Shown here: positions 62,209 through 64,000 of the stretch, in pieces
How positions within the stretch are numbered: position 1 is the first letter of the stretch
Layout: the number at the start of each line of letters is the position of its first letter
Assembly: GCA_020055645.1 (NCBI GenBank)
Contig: CM034546.1
Span: 86,862,001 to 86,926,000, forward strand
From: Tomocerus qinae
Taxonomy: Eukaryota; Arthropoda; Collembola; Entomobryomorpha; Tomoceridae
Length of the DNA stretch: 64,000 bases
Reading direction: 5' to 3'
The notes under the pieces: generated by a model
What the model saw: the letters and a program-made list of their open reading frames with translations, nothing else
What the model was told of the DNA's origin: nothing
Databases searched by the model: none
Program-made: the position numbers and the translations under genes

Positions 62209-63585
62209 TCAAATTCCATTTATCCAATGAAATAAATCTCGTCGCCGCTCCTCACCACGAGTACAGTCTTGTCGTTGATATTGCTCGTCGTCATCATCTT
62301 CGTCCATATCCTCCAAAGCATCTGTAGGTTTTATTATATTGTAGATTATACAACAAGCTTGTATCCATTGACAAGCCCGTCGGTGGCCACTTTTATTATC
62401 CACCCGTACTCTTAATTTTCGTAGACTGCCAAAAATATTCTTCAGGATTCCAAATGTCTGTTCTATTTTGACTCGGTAACCTTTTCAAAATAAAAGTTAA
62501 TCAAAGCAAGTCGTATTTTGTTAAATGTATTTAGGTATAAGTTTCAGTTTTTGGTAGCACCTGAAAAGTGACGATTAAAGGCTTTTTTTTGAGCAAGGGT
62601 TCCGTAGGTTGCATTTTCTCGAAAAGGTGTAATAATCGAAGTTGTCAATCTATATGCAGAATCTGCTGCTAGCCATTGTCCTTCTGATAAGAAGTTTTGC
62701 GGATTTTGACCAATGGGCGAATTGTTAAAAATTCTAGCATCGTGTGTACTGGCTGGATAGCCAACTGTCATATTTCGTATAATTAAATCTATGTCACAGA
62801 CAGCGTGGACTTGAATCCCATATTCTTGTTTCCGACTATAATATGATTCAGGATGATCCGTGGGAGCCTCAAAAAGTGGGAAATGACATCCATCTAAGTA
62901 GCCTACGCAGCCAGGGAGTTTGTCTTCCATGAAATTACAGATTGTTCTTCGCTCATTTTCATTCGGCCAAGTTATGTAATCCTTTTCCAATTTCAGTAGC
63001 GCCTTTTTTGAAAAAGCAAAAGCAATTTTTGGCATTAATTTTGTTATAAAATAATTTTACTACTCTCTATTAAAATCTATTCCATTACAGGGATTAAAAA
63101 TTTAAATTACTTTTATGACCCTATTTGTTGCATTTAATATCATCCCACAGTCGCTGACTCCAAATTGATGACTAACTTTCCAGTAGGAGGCTCCTGATCC
63201 ATCGCATCCAAATCTATACAGTGCTATTGCTAGCTGGATTTCTACAGATATCATCTTTTTACGGTCGATTTGAAACACCTGGCTATTTTTCATTATTTCT
63301 AACAAATAAGCAAAATCTAATCTGGTGACCCTTAAGCACGATTTAAAACGGACTGCATCATAACTGGGAAGTATGCGACCAACCCAATCTCTGCTTTATA
63401 GCTTTTATTATAACTTTTATATTCCTAGGACCACAAAATCTGAAGCTCAAAATACTAAGCAAATTTTCAGCGCAAAGTTGTAATTCCTTATCTACGTCAC
63501 TTCCACTTCTTGCCAAAATTATGTTAACAAAACCATCGTGTAATATCTTTTCAATCAGCTTTTTACGTAGTGATCTTCGTACCAT
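62209..63585 (-). pseudogene. PIF/Harbinger DDE nuclease, frameshifted
   Basis: Minus strand. Exon 1 63585-63111 starts MVRRSLRKKLIEKIL; its frame breaks near 63370 (SHTSQL-stop) and continues one frame over with YDAVRFKSCLRVTRLDFAYL, a typical Harbinger N-terminal helix region. Exon 2 63002-62561 holds LPGCVGYLDGCHFPL, VGYPASTHDARIF and WLAADSAY, the DDE-superfamily blocks of this family. Exon 3 62480-62209 supplies GYRVKIEQTFGILKN (catalytic Glu), LRVRVDNKSGHRRACQWIQA and an acidic tail with EERRRDLFHWING. Introns 63003-63110 and 62481-62560 have GT-AG ends. Only the one frame break was seen. Confidence 0.8.
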
Positions 63586-63660
63586 TTCGACCTTTGCATT
63601 TACTTCTTAAAGTAAAGTTCTCTGCAAATATTAAAGTTGGCGGTACGATTTTGTAGATAA

Positions 63661-64000
63661 CATAACAATTTCACAGACTTGAGTAAAAGGGGTCATCAAG
63701 ATCAATTGACTCATTCCCTAGTAAAAGGGGCTTAGATATTTGTAAACAAATAATTTATTTTATAGTGACCAGATGGGGTAAGCTTATGGAAACGAATCAA
63801 TCTGTTAAACAAAACAATAATGACGAATGAACCTTAGATAATACTATATAATGCAATATTAACATGGGAACTGAAGACGAAGGTTTTATTTAAATAGGAT
63901 ATTTCAAGCCTGTTGATTATAAGTTTCCCAAAAATGAGCCTTAATAAGCTACTTGAGCCCTAATTCCTTGAAGCATGTTCGGTAGGCCCACTCCCAGTCT
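63661..64000. other. No gene recognised
   Basis: AT-rich; a direct pair AGTAAAAGGGGTC / AGTAAAAGGGGCTT lies at 63684 and 63720. The right end of the Harbinger element might lie here but I could not identify its TIR. Confidence 0.35.

Larger units (their letters stand above)
60613..63660. mobile_element. PIF/Harbinger DNA transposon
   Basis: The left end AGGGTGCGCTCAACGAAC follows AAT, as in the derivative at 52483, and is followed by GTTATATGCGTTAAAA repeats and a GGGCATGTTTTTCATAACA block shared with that derivative. It carries the two-gene set of PIF/Harbinger: Myb/SANT-like protein on + and DDE nuclease on -, with the 3' ends facing each other about 55 bp apart. I could not find the matching right TIR; the right boundary is a guess. 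Confidence 0.75.

Noticed and set aside
1..64000. tRNA, rRNA or other structured RNA genes
   Set aside because: I looked for tRNA A/B-box pairs with matching acceptor stems and for conserved rRNA stretches and saw none I could support; a covariance-model scan would be decisive.

Overview
This is animal nuclear DNA, most likely from an invertebrate. It is AT-rich and intron-bearing, almost free of host genes, and densely filled with nested transposable elements. The only host gene I can establish is a COP9 signalosome subunit 6 gene (CSN6/COPS6) on the + strand. It has six exons between 29857 and 42280, and its 9.9-kb first intron is filled with repeats. The initiator in the retrotransposon promoter matches the arthropod consensus, so an arthropod is my best guess, but this is not proven.

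Layout. 0.9-18.3 kb: a nest of foldback and hAT-type elements. Its centrepiece is a complete, young Ty3/Gypsy-type LTR retrotransposon (5991-14719, two 1084-bp LTRs, 5-bp target duplication). Besides gag and pol it has two extra reading frames: a spliced acidic ORF ahead of gag and a zinc-knuckle ORF between pol and the 3' LTR. It sits inside one copy of a long foldback repeat. 14.8-15.7 kb: a foldback element whose inverted ends are made of 21/22-bp tandem repeats. 19.1-22.4 kb: a decayed minus-strand transposase-like gene broken by a small MITE with an 8-bp target duplication. 25.3-29.5 kb: nested terminal-inverted-repeat elements with exact 8- and 9-bp duplications.

29.9-42.3 kb: CSN6. Intron 1 holds a 21-bp minisatellite, a 30-bp GC-rich repeat, a broken THAP/P-type gene, a 22-bp minisatellite and a 1.1-kb foldback element. 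Intron 5 is almost entirely one foldback element. 42.4-47.1 kb: an element with a 9-bp duplication, then a long-TIR element embedded in a 21-bp minisatellite. 48.3-55.1 kb: a TIR element carrying a ~271-bp satellite-like array, then another TIR element with a nested Harbinger deletion derivative. 55.5-57.2 kb: a 1.7-kb near-perfect palindrome. 57.4-60.1 kb: further foldback copies, a 40-bp array and transposon gene fragments. 60.6-63.6 kb: a PIF/Harbinger element with its usual divergent pair (Myb/SANT-like protein on +, DDE nuclease on -), both apparently frameshifted.

Two themes look new to me. First, the five-part retrotransposon (spliced ORF0, gag, -1 frameshift to pol, zinc-knuckle ORF3). 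Second, a foldback family whose arms carry paired CCAAT boxes and are repeatedly followed by a minus-strand terminal exon with a conserved C-terminus (KKGY ... ES/A-E-x-V-stop). All homology statements come from reading motifs by eye; no database search was run.
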